DNA from: Pectobacterium zantedeschiae
GTDB lineage: Bacteria; Pseudomonadota; Gammaproteobacteria; Enterobacterales; Enterobacteriaceae
Direction: 5' to 3'
NCBI RefSeq assembly: GCF_004137795.1
Contig: NZ_NWTM01000001.1
Span: 981,229-1,045,228 of the forward strand
Length of the DNA stretch: 64,000 nucleotides
This document shows, piece after piece, positions 28,050 through 35,977 of the stretch (the first letter of the stretch is position 1; each line of letters opens with the position of its first letter). Made by a program: the position numbers and the translations under genes. The notes below the pieces were generated by a model. The model made no database searches and had not been told where the DNA came from. It saw only the letters and a list, made by a program, of their open reading frames with translations.

Positions 28050-28354
28050 CTTAGAGTAAGGGCGGTTCATAGGACTCATTGGCACAGTGAGCCATAACGT
28101 TTTTTAATTTATTAAAAATAAAGCCAATGTTCTTAATTGACGTGATTTATTACGCCGATGAGTAAAGTTATTCACTATTTTTTATTAACCCACCACTCGG
28201 GGTAATAAAAATCCCTCTGAATAATACATGTAGCGATATTCAGAAAACGAGGCAGAGGTAAAATATGGACTGTTTTATTCAGCCCCATGCTTTCCTGTTT
28301 GCCATAACGATGCTTTATCAAAGCAGAATATAAACCAAGCAAGAGAAGATAATT
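28050..28354. other. tssC-hcp intergenic region with an AT-rich hairpin
   Basis: About 300 bases. At 28179-28211, TTTTTATTAACCC pairs with GGGGTAATAAAAA (12 of 13 pairs) around a 7-base loop. It could reduce read-through from tssC or stabilise a 5' end for abundant hcp mRNA. A separate hcp promoter is expected here, but no confident -35/-10 pair was found. Confidence 0.45.
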
Positions 28355-28837
28355 ATGGCTATTGATATGTTTTTAAAAGTTGATGGTGTAACTGGTGAGT
28401 CTAAAGACTCTAACCACACCGGTTGGACTGATATCGACTCCTTTTTCTGGGGCGCTAACCAACCGGGCAATATGTCTGTAGGTGGTGGTGGAGGTGCTGG
28501 TAAAGTTAATTTTGTCGACCTGAGCGTTAATGCCTTAATCGACAAATCAACAACCGCAATTCTTAAATATTGCGCAAGTGGTAAGCACCTTTCCAAAGTT
28601 GAACTTTCAGTTTGTAAAGCGGGTGGTCAACAAGTGGAATATGCACGCCTCACTTTAGAAGATGTACTCGTTACTTCCGTTAACTACACTGGCTCAGACG
28701 GTGGTGACACTGTTGGTATTACTTATGCTTTCCAGGCATCAAAAGTGAAGCAACAGTACTGGGAACAAACTTCATCCGGTAGTAAAGGCGCTGAAAGCAG
28801 TGCAGGGTGGAATATCAAAGAGAATAAAGAAGCGTAA
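28355..28837 (+). CDS. hcp: Hcp (TssD), T6SS tube protein
   Basis: A 160-residue Hcp1-family protein (MAIDMFLKVDGVTGESKDSN, WTDIDSFFWGANQPG, VNFVDLSVNALIDKSTTAIL, GGDTVGITYAFQASKVKQQY). Hexamers stack into the inner tube and carry effectors in the lumen. The gene is less GC-rich than tssC and has its own upstream region and terminator, consistent with high, separate expression. No C-terminal toxin extension. Confidence 0.96.
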   Translation: MAIDMFLKVDGVTGESKDSNHTGWTDIDSFFWGANQPGNMSVGGGGGAGKVNFVDLSVNALIDKSTTAILKYCASGKHLSKVELSVCKAGGQQVEYARLTLEDVLVTSVNYTGSDGGDTVGITYAFQASKVKQQYWEQTSSGSKGAESSAGWNIKENKEA

Positions 28838-28842
28838 TAAAC

Positions 28843-28875
28843 GATACGCCTCCAGAGAGGAGGCGTATCTTTCCT
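28843..28875 (+). terminator. Intrinsic terminator after hcp
   Basis: GATACGCCTCC, an AGAGA loop, then GGAGGCGTATC form a perfect 11-bp stem followed by TTTCC. A strong stem with a short T run. Confidence 0.85.
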
Positions 28876-28965
28876 GTTCAGGGAAGCCGTAATAGCGTTT
28901 TATGCTAATTTTCCAATCGGTTTACAAGGACTCTCTGAATCAACATCATTATGCGGAGACGATAA

Positions 28966-29847
28966 ATGAGTATTTCTGGTTCGGTTGGTGTAGGTGGCCG
29001 TAATCATTACAGCGATGTGAAAACAGTACAGCAGCTGTTACAGCGTAATGGATTTCCCCAGCTTCGAGATGATGGTCGCATGGGACCTAAAACTATTGAA
29101 GCGATTAAGCGTTACCAATCTCGTTTTATGTCTCGCCCAGATGGTGTTATCGATATCCATGGTAAAACGTGGAGTAGTTTGATGCGCGGAAGTGTGTCAG
29201 GAAATGCTTCGGTACGGCCAGCGGTTCCGCCAGTAAATAACCCTTTATCCGGGCCGCTTGTGGTGTGTGCAGGGCAGGTAACCTTTGATGCAGAAGGGGA
29301 TGATTCTTCCTCTAGCCGCTATTTCAGTCGCCATATTCACTGGCCGGAAAAAATGGAATCAGGTGTCACTATTGGTCGGGGTTACGATCTGGGATCGCGT
29401 TCTGAGGCCAGTGTCTCTAGTCAACTTCAGGCCGCTGGAGTGCCTGTGAACCAGGCAACAATGATCGCCAGAGGAGCTGGCTTAAAAGGGGATCTGGCTC
29501 GACGGTTTGTTCTTAATAATCAAAACAGTATTGGGACAATCAGTCATCAGCAGCAAATTAACTTGTTTGAGGCAATTTATCCGACCTATGTGCAACGTGC
29601 GCAGACAAATTACAATAATTACACTGACGGGCAGCCTGGCAAAGTTGGCTGGGAACATCTTCACCCTGCTATCAGAGACATTATGGTGGACTTTGTCTAT
29701 CAGGGCTGGACTAAAGGTCCCCGTCCAATGATGGCGGGTATGACCAACGACTTTGATACACTAATTCATTATATTGAAAATACGCCAGCTATGAGAGAAG
29801 GTGAAGCTGGCAGGCGTCGTGCAAATTACCTTCGTAAAAATCGATAA
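28966..29847 (+). CDS. Putative T6SS muramidase effector (PG-binding domain plus pesticin-like lysozyme)
   Basis: A 293-residue protein without signal peptide. Residues about 14-72 are a peptidoglycan-binding type 1 domain (DVKTVQQLLQRNGF, DGRMGPKTIEAIKRYQ). After a Pro/Asn linker comes a lysozyme-like domain with E110 (FDAEGDD), T135 and D141 (GVTIGRGYDLG). The spacing fits the E178/T201/D207 set of pesticin, which cuts the glycan strand. It follows hcp inside the core T6SS cluster and precedes an LprI-type lysozyme inhibitor gene by five bases. This supports an effector-immunity pair delivered via Hcp or VgrG into the periplasm. The effector role is inferred. Confidence 0.83.
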   Translation: MSISGSVGVGGRNHYSDVKTVQQLLQRNGFPQLRDDGRMGPKTIEAIKRYQSRFMSRPDGVIDIHGKTWSSLMRGSVSGNASVRPAVPPVNNPLSGPLVVCAGQVTFDAEGDDSSSSRYFSRHIHWPEKMESGVTIGRGYDLGSRSEASVSSQLQAAGVPVNQATMIARGAGLKGDLARRFVLNNQNSIGTISHQQQINLFEAIYPTYVQRAQTNYNNYTDGQPGKVGWEHLHPAIRDIMVDFVYQGWTKGPRPMMAGMTNDFDTLIHYIENTPAMREGEAGRRRANYLRKNR

Positions 29848-29858
29848 CAGGAGTGAGT

Positions 29859-30257
29859 ATGAAGTTCGTACATGGATTGGTTTTGGTGACGTTCTCTTTC
29901 TGCGCCAGCGCTTCGGCACTTGCGGAGGATATTTGTGCTAAACAGCCTTCAGATGGCGCGCTTTATCAGTGCACTGTTCAGCAGAAAAAGTTCGTGGAAG
30001 ATGAACTCAATAAAGAATACCTGACTGCTAAAAAACGTATTGTACAAATGTACGGTACGCAGAAAAAACTAGCTGATGACTATGTTGCAACGTTGGTTGA
30101 TACCCAGCGCAACTGGCTTAAGTACCGTGATGGTCAGTGTAAGTTGGAAGCTTTTGCCGCTGAGGAGGGTAGCAATGCTCATGAGGTTGCCACCAACCTC
30201 TGTGTTGTTCGCATCGATAAAGAGCGCACTGATATTCTGAAACAGTTGCCTTATTAA
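29859..30257 (+). CDS. LprI/DUF1311-family lysozyme inhibitor, probable immunity to the muramidase
   Basis: A 132-residue exported protein: signal peptide MKFVHGLVLVTFSFC.. ending near ALA, then the LprI N domain with four cysteines (C26, C38, C90, C109) and the family pattern LNKEYLTAKKRI, QRNWLKYRDGQC. LprI of Mycobacterium tuberculosis inhibits lysozyme, so a periplasmic inhibitor fits as immunity for the preceding muramidase. A GTG at 29853 is in frame, but ATG 29859 has AGGAG five bases upstream and opens at the signal peptide. Co-transcribed with the effector. Confidence 0.82.
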   Translation: MKFVHGLVLVTFSFCASASALAEDICAKQPSDGALYQCTVQQKKFVEDELNKEYLTAKKRIVQMYGTQKKLADDYVATLVDTQRNWLKYRDGQCKLEAFAAEEGSNAHEVATNLCVVRIDKERTDILKQLPY

Positions 30258-30265
30258 ATAAGCTT

Positions 30266-30483
30266 ATGACGAAATTTTTATTTACCTCGGTGTTGGTAAT
30301 AAGTTTTTTTCGTTACAGTCTGCTTACGTAACGATGGGCTGCGGACAAGGTGACAATGATCAAGATATTTATTTTGGCGCTGAAAAAGATAGAAACGAAA
30401 CTGAGCTTAAGTTGAATAAATAGTACAAGTCAGCTAAGGAATGAGTTGAAGGTTTTTATAAGTTAATTTCATCAAAAGAATAG
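30266..30483 (+). pseudogene. Decayed second LprI-family immunity gene
   Basis: An ATG at 30266 opens a signal-peptide-like start (MTKFLFTSVLVISFF) that is lost in a T-rich run. In another frame, coding-like sequence continues as SAYVTMGCGQGDNDQD, DRNETELKLNK, stop, YKSAKE, stop, VEGFYKLISSKE, stop. The LNK.YKSAKERV-like pattern parallels LNKEYLTAKKRI of the intact LprI neighbour. At least one frameshift and two in-frame stops mark it as a pseudogene of a paralogous immunity gene. Confidence 0.65.
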
Positions 30484-30975
30484 CCTGCTGGAAAGATTAC
30501 TATGAATTATAGTGATGGTTTTTTATTTCTATAGGCGCTCTTTTTTATTCTGGCTATATGTATTCATCCTTATGAAATGTTTATATTTAAAAAGCTCATT
30601 AGAATATAAGCCTATCGCTTCTGTATTAAGGGTTAAAGGGCTTGAGTTTATTTAAGCTTAACGTATCTTTATCCAGTTAATTAACTTTTTGGTATTGTAA
30701 TAAATTTCTGAATCAACGATTAAACCCCAGTCAACCTTTGTAGAGTTGTCATTCATGGTGACCTATTTCGTGCTCAACGGAATAGTATTTACCGCAGCGT
30801 ACAGAAATCAAATATCCCTATAACCTAATACTAGCCACTTAATGAAGCTGTTAGGGAAACACAGGGACACCTCGTGTATCTCAATGCTTAAACGTTCGGC
30901 AGTACGCTATACCCGGCATCTTTCCCCGAGAGATGTGAGTTATAGATGCCAAACCGCTAACCGCAGGAACCCGTT
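30484..30975. other. AT-rich intergenic region before tagH
   Basis: About 490 bases with no intact gene. A short broken frame starting near 30502 (MNYSDGFLFL, stop) and a hydrophobic continuation could be further effector/immunity debris. No clear terminator, promoter or repeat was identified. Confidence 0.4.
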
Positions 30976-32790
30976 ATGCGCTTTACGATAATAACGACTA
31001 AACCCGGTCATCAGCCGCCGCAAATCTGTTGTGACTTCCTTCCTCCCGGTGGCACCATTGGTCGAGGGGTTGATAACAATTTGGTATTACCCGATGACGA
31101 CCGAACCATCTCTCGCCTGCAAGCGATTGTGCACATCACGGCGAATGGCGAATGCCGTCTGACCAACCGTGGCAATGTGACGCGCGTACAGCTCAACGAC
31201 ATCCCGTTGGAGCGTGGCAGTCAGGTTGAATTGCAGGATGGCGATGTGCTGCGCATCGGTGATTACCAACTGTTAGTTAATGATTTCAATAACGCGCCGC
31301 AGTTGCAGGCTGCACCGGTCGCGCCATCGCCTGTGGTTAACCCCACTATCATCGCCGATGAACCATTGACGGAAAAAGCCAGCAACACTGCGGCGATCCC
31401 CAGTGAAATCTGGGATAGTCTCACCAAAGAATTTTCGATCTCTGATGATTTGTCGACGCATAAGAACACGGTGCCTGAACAGCCGATGGCAAACCCGTTG
31501 ACAGCGCCCGCAGGTGTTGAACGCAACCCGGAAGATCCTTTAGCACAGTTACTCAGCGATGCGCCGCTGAATATCGGGCAACCATCGCAAAACACCAGCC
31601 TATTTGATGAAGGTGATGCGCTTTTTGCTCGGGAAAGCATCTTTGACGATCGTACGCCGAGCACGCTATCAGCGCAGCAAAATGCGGCAGCACAGCCGCA
31701 GATGGAAAACAGATCAACCGAGATCGAACCGCTCAGCCTGTTTGGTAACCAGAGTTCTACAGATGCGCGTAGTCACGACGATCCGCTCGGTTTGATGATG
31801 GACAACGCGGTGCCGCTGACACAACCTGAGACTCTGGTTGCTAAGCCTGAACAGCCGGAACCCATCGCCGAAGCGCATTCTGGAAGCGTTCCAGTTGAAC
31901 TGGCAGATCTCTGTAGCTCACCGCTATTTGATAACACCGATATGCAGGCTACCAGCGAATCGTTGTCGAGCCGTGAACCCGAGCCGGAGCAGCATGAAAC
32001 CGTCAATCCACAAATGGATTATGGTGGTATCACGCTGCCGACACCGCAGGCGGTACCGCGCACGCTATCGCCAACGCCGAAAGGGCGTTTGCGTATCGAC
32101 CCGGTCACCTCCAGCACCCAGGCCGATACATCTACAGAGGGCAGCGCAGTCAGTCAAAGCAGCGGCGATCTGCTGAAAGGAGATCTGCTGGATGCACTGC
32201 TGGAAGGAATGGGTCTGCGCGATCTGCAGTCGACACCACAGTTCGACCGTGAGCAGATGCTGCAGTTTGGCCAGATGCTCAGCATGTTCTCGCAGGGTAC
32301 GGTGGCACTGCTGTCGTCGCGTTCAATTCTCAAACGCGGCGTAAAAGCAGATATGACGATGATTCTTGATGACGCCAACAACCCATTTAAGCTGCTGCCT
32401 TCCGGCAAGACCGTGTTGATACAGATGTTCGGCAGTCGCATGCCGGGTTTTATGCCGCCGCGTCAGGCAGTACGTGATGCGCTGATCGATCTACAAGCAC
32501 ACCAGTTGGGGATGATTGCCGGGATCCGCGCCATCATCGCCTCAATGTTGCAATCCTTTAATCCGGATCAGTTAGAAGAAGAGGCGCGTCAGGCGGGAGC
32601 GGTCTCACGTCTGGGTTTACCCGGTAGTCGTAAAGCGGCGCTGTGGGAACATTTTGTGGAGCGCTACGGTGAGACGGCTGGCGAGATCGAAGACGATTTT
32701 CACACCCTGTTTGGTGAAGCGTTCCTGCATGCCTATGACCTGGAAGTTAATCAGTACAAAGACTCACAAACCCACACGGATGCCACATGA
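30976..32790 (+). CDS. tagH: TagH, T6SS FHA-domain protein
   Basis: A 604-residue protein. The N-terminal FHA phosphothreonine-binding domain covers about 20-95 (GGTIGRGVDNNLVLPDDDRTISRLQA, shown in part here as GRGVDNNLVLPDDDRTISR). A long Pro/Gln/Ser-rich linker follows. The C-terminal TagH domain lies at about 400-595 (LLDALLEGMGL, MLQFGQMLSMFSQGTVALL, AALWEHFVERYGETAGEIED). In the known pathway, the kinase PpkA phosphorylates Fha-type proteins to trigger firing and the PP2C phosphatase reverses it; both genes are in this locus. The stop overlaps the phosphatase start by four bases. Confidence 0.92.
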   Translation: MRFTIITTKPGHQPPQICCDFLPPGGTIGRGVDNNLVLPDDDRTISRLQAIVHITANGECRLTNRGNVTRVQLNDIPLERGSQVELQDGDVLRIGDYQLLVNDFNNAPQLQAAPVAPSPVVNPTIIADEPLTEKASNTAAIPSEIWDSLTKEFSISDDLSTHKNTVPEQPMANPLTAPAGVERNPEDPLAQLLSDAPLNIGQPSQNTSLFDEGDALFARESIFDDRTPSTLSAQQNAAAQPQMENRSTEIEPLSLFGNQSSTDARSHDDPLGLMMDNAVPLTQPETLVAKPEQPEPIAEAHSGSVPVELADLCSSPLFDNTDMQATSESLSSREPEPEQHETVNPQMDYGGITLPTPQAVPRTLSPTPKGRLRIDPVTSSTQADTSTEGSAVSQSSGDLLKGDLLDALLEGMGLRDLQSTPQFDREQMLQFGQMLSMFSQGTVALLSSRSILKRGVKADMTMILDDANNPFKLLPSGKTVLIQMFGSRMPGFMPPRQAVRDALIDLQAHQLGMIAGIRAIIASMLQSFNPDQLEEEARQAGAVSRLGLPGSRKAALWEHFVERYGETAGEIEDDFHTLFGEAFLHAYDLEVNQYKDSQTHTDAT

Positions 32791-33578
32791 AGATCACAAT
32801 TGCTTCCATGTCGAATCAGGGCGACCGCACCAGCAATCAGGATCAAACTGGTGACGCCATCGGTGAACGCTCAGCCTGCTTCGTGGTGTGCGATGGCGTA
32901 GCCGGATTTCCTGGTGGTGATGTTGCGGCAGATATCGCTCGCAGTAGCCTGATGGATGCGTTCGACGGCAATACGCACCTTAATGCGCAGTCGATTCGCG
33001 ACTACGTCAATCATGCCAACCACTCGATTCGTCAGCAGCAGAAGGTCAGCAGCGAACACAGCCGCATGGGCACTACGATGGTGAGCCTGTTTATTGACCG
33101 CGACTTTGAGCTCGCCTACTGGGCTCACGCCGGAGATAGCCGGCTGTATCTGTTCCGACGCGGCTATCTCTATCACGTCACCACCGACCACAGCCTGGTA
33201 CAGCAGATGAAAGATGCTGGGCATCAGACTGAAGGCATTAACAACAATCTGCTCTATTTCGCACTCGGCATGGGTGATGAGCTGCGCGATGCCAGCTATA
33301 GCGATGTGGTGGGGATTGAAGACGGCGATGCTTTCTTGCTGTGCACCGATGGTTTCTGGAATGGCGTGACACAGAACCAAATGCAACAGTCGCTGCACAT
33401 GGTGAATACGCCAGAAGAGTGGATGACGCTGATGCAGCAAATTATCAAAAATGGCCAGTTAGATAATGGACAACAGGATAACTTCAGTGCGCTGGCAGTC
33501 TGGATTGGATCACCGCAAGACATCACTTTACTGCACTCGCTATCCGACGCGGCGCAGTTTTCCCCCCTTCGAGATTGA
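32787..33578 (+). CDS. pppA: PP2C-type Ser/Thr phosphatase of the T6SS switch (PppA-like)
   Basis: A 263-residue cytoplasmic PP2C phosphatase. Metal-site motifs are FVVCDGVAGFPGGD, GTTMVSLF, YWAHAGDSRLYLFR and LLCTDGFWNGV, in the family order. It should remove the threonine phosphate placed on TagH-type proteins by the kinase encoded further downstream, resetting the T6SS. The ATGA overlap with tagH implies translational coupling. Confidence 0.92.
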   Translation: MKITIASMSNQGDRTSNQDQTGDAIGERSACFVVCDGVAGFPGGDVAADIARSSLMDAFDGNTHLNAQSIRDYVNHANHSIRQQQKVSSEHSRMGTTMVSLFIDRDFELAYWAHAGDSRLYLFRRGYLYHVTTDHSLVQQMKDAGHQTEGINNNLLYFALGMGDELRDASYSDVVGIEDGDAFLLCTDGFWNGVTQNQMQQSLHMVNTPEEWMTLMQQIIKNGQLDNGQQDNFSALAVWIGSPQDITLLHSLSDAAQFSPLRD

Positions 33579-33588
33579 GAACGTCAAC

Positions 33589-34566
33589 ATGAAACATGGA
33601 TTACTGGTACTGGCTACGTTGCTGCTCAGCACACACGCTTTTGCTGATAACTATCGTATTGTGCAGTCACCGGCACAGAAACTGGATGTCTGGATCGATG
33701 ATGTAAAAAATAACCAGTTGGCGAGTTGGTGTAAGAGCAGTGTGGCTCTGCGTATTGTCAGTCAAGGTGATAAAAGTGCCGCGGACTTGGACGATTTCCT
33801 GCCGCGCGTTGCCAAACTGATGGCGTCACAGTGTAAACCTTTGCAGCAGTTGCACTGGCAACTGACCGATGCAGACGGCAGCGAAATCGCTACCGGCAGC
33901 GCGGCCAAAGCGCAGCAGTGGAAAACGGTGGCCACGCCGCCGCCTCCTTCAGTAGAACCGCTCTCAGTCAGTGCGGCTGAGCCAACTGCACCGGTGCTGA
34001 ATTCACCGCCGGCCGATACCACGCCGTGGCTGCAATTTAGCCAGCTTGATGGTTGCCACTTCCGTACCTGGTGGCAGCATCCGGCGCAAGTCAACGCGCT
34101 GTTTGTACCATCAACACAGGGGCCGATCTGTGCTCAGGGGGAGTGGCTGAGCGGCCATAGTAGCCTGACGCAGGTAGGTAATGGCGAGGAGAAAACTGTG
34201 GATGTCACCTTCCTAGAGGGTTTCCCGATTGTGGGCCTGAATAGCAAGTTGGAAACCACCGAGCTCAGCATTACTACCGTTAACCGCGAACGTATGGTGC
34301 TGAGTAACCATAAATCGCCGGAGAGTTGGCTGGTGCTGCCATTCAGTAACCAATTCAATGGCTGGCAGGCACCGAATCAGGTCGTCGTACAAATGCCTGC
34401 CAGCCATGCGGCTAATGACAGTGTGCTACGGGCGCGTCTGCGGGAAGTGAGCAATGTGTGGTCGCCGTGGCTGAGTGGGAATGCACCGATCAAGGTTCAA
34501 CTGGTCGAACAGCTGCATCCAGAGCTGAAAGATCCTGCCGCTGCGGTTTACCGCACCATTAATTAA
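33589..34566 (+). CDS. Exported T6SS-cluster protein of unknown function (325 aa)
   Basis: A 325-residue protein with signal peptide MKHGLLVLATLLLSTHAFA. The mature part has an N-terminal domain with Cys pair (LASWCKSS, MASQCKPL), a Pro-rich linker (TPPPPSVEPLSV) and a C-terminal beta-rich domain (WLQFSQLDGCHFRTWW). ATG 33589 opens at the signal peptide; an upstream in-frame ATG lies inside the phosphatase gene. It sits between pppA and tagJ on the same strand, so a periplasmic accessory role in T6SS sensing or assembly is inferred. It did not match TagO/VasI or TagQRST as I know them. Confidence 0.75.
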   Translation: MKHGLLVLATLLLSTHAFADNYRIVQSPAQKLDVWIDDVKNNQLASWCKSSVALRIVSQGDKSAADLDDFLPRVAKLMASQCKPLQQLHWQLTDADGSEIATGSAAKAQQWKTVATPPPPSVEPLSVSAAEPTAPVLNSPPADTTPWLQFSQLDGCHFRTWWQHPAQVNALFVPSTQGPICAQGEWLSGHSSLTQVGNGEEKTVDVTFLEGFPIVGLNSKLETTELSITTVNRERMVLSNHKSPESWLVLPFSNQFNGWQAPNQVVVQMPASHAANDSVLRARLREVSNVWSPWLSGNAPIKVQLVEQLHPELKDPAAAVYRTIN

Positions 34567-34582
34567 CGCAAAAGGAGCTTGC

Positions 34583-35410
34583 ATGGAGTCCTTACAACAG
34601 CGTCTGGCGAGTGGTTCATTAGCCGATAATCTTGCTGAGATTATGCGCCAGATTCAAGCTGCCCCAGCCAATGCCGATTTGCGAGCCGCTTTTGTGCAAC
34701 TACTGTGTTTGGCTGGCAATTGGACGCGCGCGCAAGCCCAGTTGCAACCTTGGCTAGCCTTAACGCCGCTGGCGCAGCCCACGGTAACTTTGCTGCAGCA
34801 GACGATTGCCGGTGAACAGCAGCGTGAGGCGGTGCTACGCGGTGAGGCAGAACCACAGCTGCCGGGCAGCGCCTGGCGCTGGTGTGAAACCCTGCTAGCT
34901 GCACTGCGTGCCGATATTGCGGGTGATTTCATACGTGGCGCAGAGTGGCGTGCCGACGCGTTGGATCAGGCTGACGCCAATCCCGGCCAGTTGCAACAGC
35001 AGGATGAAACAATGGATTTCGCCTGGCTGATGGACGGCGACAGCCGTTTTGGTCCGGTATGCGAAGCCATTGCCAATGGTCGTTATTATTGGATCCCGTT
35101 TGCCGCTATTCGCGAGATGGTGTTCCAGGCTCCAGCCAGCGTTACCGACTTAATTTGGCGCCACACACGCGTACAACTGATCGATGGCAGCGAACAGATT
35201 TGCCAGATCCCGGTGCGTTATCCCTTGCTACAGGGCGCGGACGAACGCTATCTGCGCGCCAGCGTTACCGAATGGCAGACGCAGGGTGAAGAGGGTAGCC
35301 AGTTCATCGGCAACGGCCAGAAAATATGGCTAAGTGACAGTGCCGAATCCCCGCTGCTGGCGTTGCAACAGATCACCTTTAACGCGATCGAGGTTGCCGA
35401 TGAGCAGTGA
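34583..35410 (+). CDS. tagJ: TagJ, ImpE-family T6SS accessory protein
   Basis: A 275-residue ImpE/SciE-family protein. The N-terminal TPR-like helical part (NADLRAAFVQLLCLAGNWTRA) is followed by the ImpE domain (DFAWLMDGDSRFGPVCEA, GRYYWIPFAAIREMVF). TagJ binds the ClpV ATPase and TssB and marks a subset of T6SS clusters. AAGGAGCTTGC precedes the start. Its stop lies inside the start of tssE, an 11-base overlap. Confidence 0.9.
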   Translation: MESLQQRLASGSLADNLAEIMRQIQAAPANADLRAAFVQLLCLAGNWTRAQAQLQPWLALTPLAQPTVTLLQQTIAGEQQREAVLRGEAEPQLPGSAWRWCETLLAALRADIAGDFIRGAEWRADALDQADANPGQLQQQDETMDFAWLMDGDSRFGPVCEAIANGRYYWIPFAAIREMVFQAPASVTDLIWRHTRVQLIDGSEQICQIPVRYPLLQGADERYLRASVTEWQTQGEEGSQFIGNGQKIWLSDSAESPLLALQQITFNAIEVADEQ

Positions 35411-35975
35411 TAATCGTTCGAACAACGACGGACATGCACTACTGCATAGCGGTTTCCGCGCACGTAAAAATCGCGATACGTTAACCGCGCGCGACAAGCT
35501 GCAACCATCGCTGCTCGATCGCCTGACCGACAATGCGCCGGACAAACGTAACGACGCTAACAGCAACACGTTGATCTCACACAGCACACTGCGTCGCCAT
35601 GTGCTACGAGATCTACAGTGGTTGTTCAACACCATCAACAATGAAGCGCAGCAGGATCTCAGCGAATTCGGTGAAGTGCAGCGCTCGGTGTGGAATTTCG
35701 GCGTGGCACCGTTGTCTGGGCAGAACATTTCAGACATCGAATGGCTGGATATCCAGCGCAAAATGACCGATGCCATCCTGCACTTCGAACCGCGCATTCT
35801 GCCGCAAGGCTTACAGGTGCGCTGCATCAGCGACATGACCTCACTCAGCCTGCATAACGTGTTGTCGATTGAGATCAAGGGCCGCCTATGGTGCGTGCCT
35901 TATCCACTGGAGTTTTTGTTCCGCACCCAAATTGAGCTGGAGAGCGGCCACTTCGAACTACAGGATGCCAGTTAA
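35400..35975 (+). CDS. tssE: TssE, T6SS baseplate gp25-like protein
   Basis: A 191-residue protein with a basic N-terminal tail (SSDNRSNNDGHALLHSG) and the gp25-like lysozyme-fold domain (LQPSLLDRLTDNAPDKR, LRRHVLRDLQWLFNT, SVWNFGVAPLSG). ATG 35400 overlaps the tagJ end and gives the normal N-terminus; an earlier in-frame ATG lies deep within tagJ. Followed two bases later by tssF. Confidence 0.92.
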   Translation: MSSDNRSNNDGHALLHSGFRARKNRDTLTARDKLQPSLLDRLTDNAPDKRNDANSNTLISHSTLRRHVLRDLQWLFNTINNEAQQDLSEFGEVQRSVWNFGVAPLSGQNISDIEWLDIQRKMTDAILHFEPRILPQGLQVRCISDMTSLSLHNVLSIEIKGRLWCVPYPLEFLFRTQIELESGHFELQDAS

Positions 35976-35977
35976 TC

